Source of the DNA: Verrucomicrobiota bacterium
GTDB taxonomy: Bacteria > Verrucomicrobiota > Verrucomicrobiia > Limisphaerales > UBA8199
NCBI GenBank assembly: GCA_026397855.1
Contig: JAPLUA010000039.1
Span: 1-6,490 of the forward strand
Direction: 5' to 3'
Length of the DNA: 6,490 bases
Position numbers and translations under genes: made by a program. The stretch's first letter is position 1; every line of letters begins with the position of its first letter. The notes beneath the pieces were generated by a model. It was not told where the DNA came from. It was given only the letters and a program-made list of their open reading frames with translations, and made no database searches. Shown in pieces: positions 6,298-6,490 of this stretch.

Positions 6298-6357
6298 AGG
6301 AGACAGAATCATGGCCGAAGGCCCATCCCGGTCGGGCTCTGCATGATTCTGTCTCCT
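6298..6357. repeat. 16-bp perfect inverted repeat with internal mini-hairpins
   Basis: AGGAGACAGAATCATG (6298-6313) is perfectly inverted at 6342-6357. The 28-nt interior contains GGCC-gaa-GGCC (6313-6323, sharing one base with the outer stem) and CCCG-gt-CGGG (6327-6336), so a branched fold with one outer stem and two short arms is possible. No target-site duplication is seen at its ends and no transposase lies nearby. It may be a MITE-like or REP-like dispersed palindrome. Confidence 0.75.
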
Positions 6358-6394
6358 GCCCTTTGGACCTGGTCGGCAGCTCTGGCGTCATTTG

Positions 6395-6422
6395 GCGCAG
6401 AGACGCTGCGCGGCGGAGCCGC
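6395..6422. repeat. Two adjoining small GC hairpins
   Basis: GCGCAG (6395-6400) pairs with CTGCGC (6406-6411) around agacg. Directly after it, GCGGC (6410-6414) pairs with GCCGC (6418-6422) around gga. The two stems share bases 6410-6411 and so exclude each other at the junction. The first arm also contains a copy of CGCAGAGA (6396-6403), linking it to the repeat run at the right edge. Function unknown. Confidence 0.4.
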
Positions 6423-6443
6423 AACCGAAGGCACCATTCTTAA

Positions 6444-6486
6444 CGCCGAGACGCAGAGAAAGCGCAGAGAAACGCAGAGAAGAAGA
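6444..6486. repeat. Short tandem repeat of CGCAGAGA units
   Basis: CGCAGAGA occurs at 6452-6459, 6463-6470 and 6473-6480, giving periods of 11 and 10 bp with A/G-rich spacers. A related GCCGAGA precedes it and AGAAGAA follows. A fourth copy lies at 6396-6403. The unit length is near one helical turn. The run may continue beyond the window. It resembles dispersed low-complexity intergenic repeats seen in PVC-group genomes. Confidence 0.65.
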
Positions 6487-6490
6487 ACCC

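Larger units (their letters stand above)
6068..6490. other. Gene-free tail with clustered palindromes and short repeats
   Basis: No credible gene follows the GH65 stop. The short open frames on both strands are Arg/Pro/Gly-rich and run straight through hairpins. The region holds two pyrimidine/purine hairpins (6096-6122 and 6198-6226), a long 16-bp inverted repeat (6298-6357), two small GC hairpins (6395-6411 and 6410-6422), and a run of CGCAGAGA units (6444-6486). A 10-nt palindrome CGGCGCGCCG lies at 6156-6165, between the first two hairpins. Such stretches look like dispersed intergenic repeats of large, GC-rich PVC-group genomes. Confidence 0.7.

Noticed and set aside
5893..6312. Minus-strand open frame of 139 codons over the repeat tail
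   Set aside because: It overlaps the GH65 C-terminus in antisense and is encoded mainly by the palindromic repeats, so it is best explained as a repeat artefact.
6298..6357. tRNA-like gene suggested by the branched fold
   Set aside because: The outer stem is 16 bp, there are only two tiny internal arms, and no T-loop or anticodon-arm features are present.
6042..6443. Plus-strand open frame of 133 codons after GH65
   Set aside because: It starts inside the GH65 gene and translates straight through three hairpins into Arg/Ser/Pro-rich sequence. No ribosome site or domain is visible.
6444..6486. CRISPR-like repeats
   Set aside because: The units are only 8 bp with 2-3 nt spacers and no cas genes are present, so this is a simple tandem repeat.

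Overview
The window is GC-rich bacterial chromosomal DNA. A PEP-CTERM exosortase-target protein, a vapBC-type toxin-antitoxin pair, and a tail packed with GC-rich palindromic and CGCAGAGA-type intergenic repeats together suggest a member of the PVC group, most likely Verrucomicrobiota or a relative such as Kiritimatiellota or Lentisphaerota. That placement is inferred from gene style, not from a phylogenetic marker.

Layout. (1) Positions 1-312, minus strand: a VapBC toxin-antitoxin pair. The complete VapB antitoxin overlaps the start of a PIN-domain VapC toxin by ATGA, and the window edge cuts the toxin off after about 21 codons. (2) Positions 313-551: a divergent intergenic region with no assignable promoter. 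(3) Positions 552-1286, plus strand: a secreted PEP-CTERM protein of unknown function, closed by a convincing intrinsic terminator at 1315-1355. (4) Positions 1440-6067, plus strand: three tightly packed genes (gaps of 11 and 6 nt) that form an operon. They encode a beta-phosphoglucomutase of the HAD superfamily, an SLC45-like MFS sugar transporter, and a GH65 glycoside phosphorylase. (5) Positions 6068-6490: about 420 bp without a gene, holding at least four different repeat or hairpin elements.

The operon reads as a complete phosphorolytic route for an alpha-glucoside. The transporter would bring an alpha-glucosyl disaccharide or related glucoside across the inner membrane. The GH65 enzyme would split it with inorganic phosphate into beta-glucose 1-phosphate and the aglycone sugar. 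The mutase would convert beta-glucose 1-phosphate to glucose 6-phosphate for glycolysis, saving one ATP compared with hydrolysis and kinase action. The exact substrate is the main open question. The GH65 acceptor-site region resembles kojibiose, nigerose or glucosylglycerol-type phosphorylases, as I remember them, more than maltose phosphorylase. No transcriptional regulator, hydrolase or outer-membrane receptor is visible in the window.

No clearly unprecedented system is present. The points most worth following are the GH65 specificity, two extra hydrophobic segments in the transporter's central loop, and the dense mosaic of repeats downstream of the operon.
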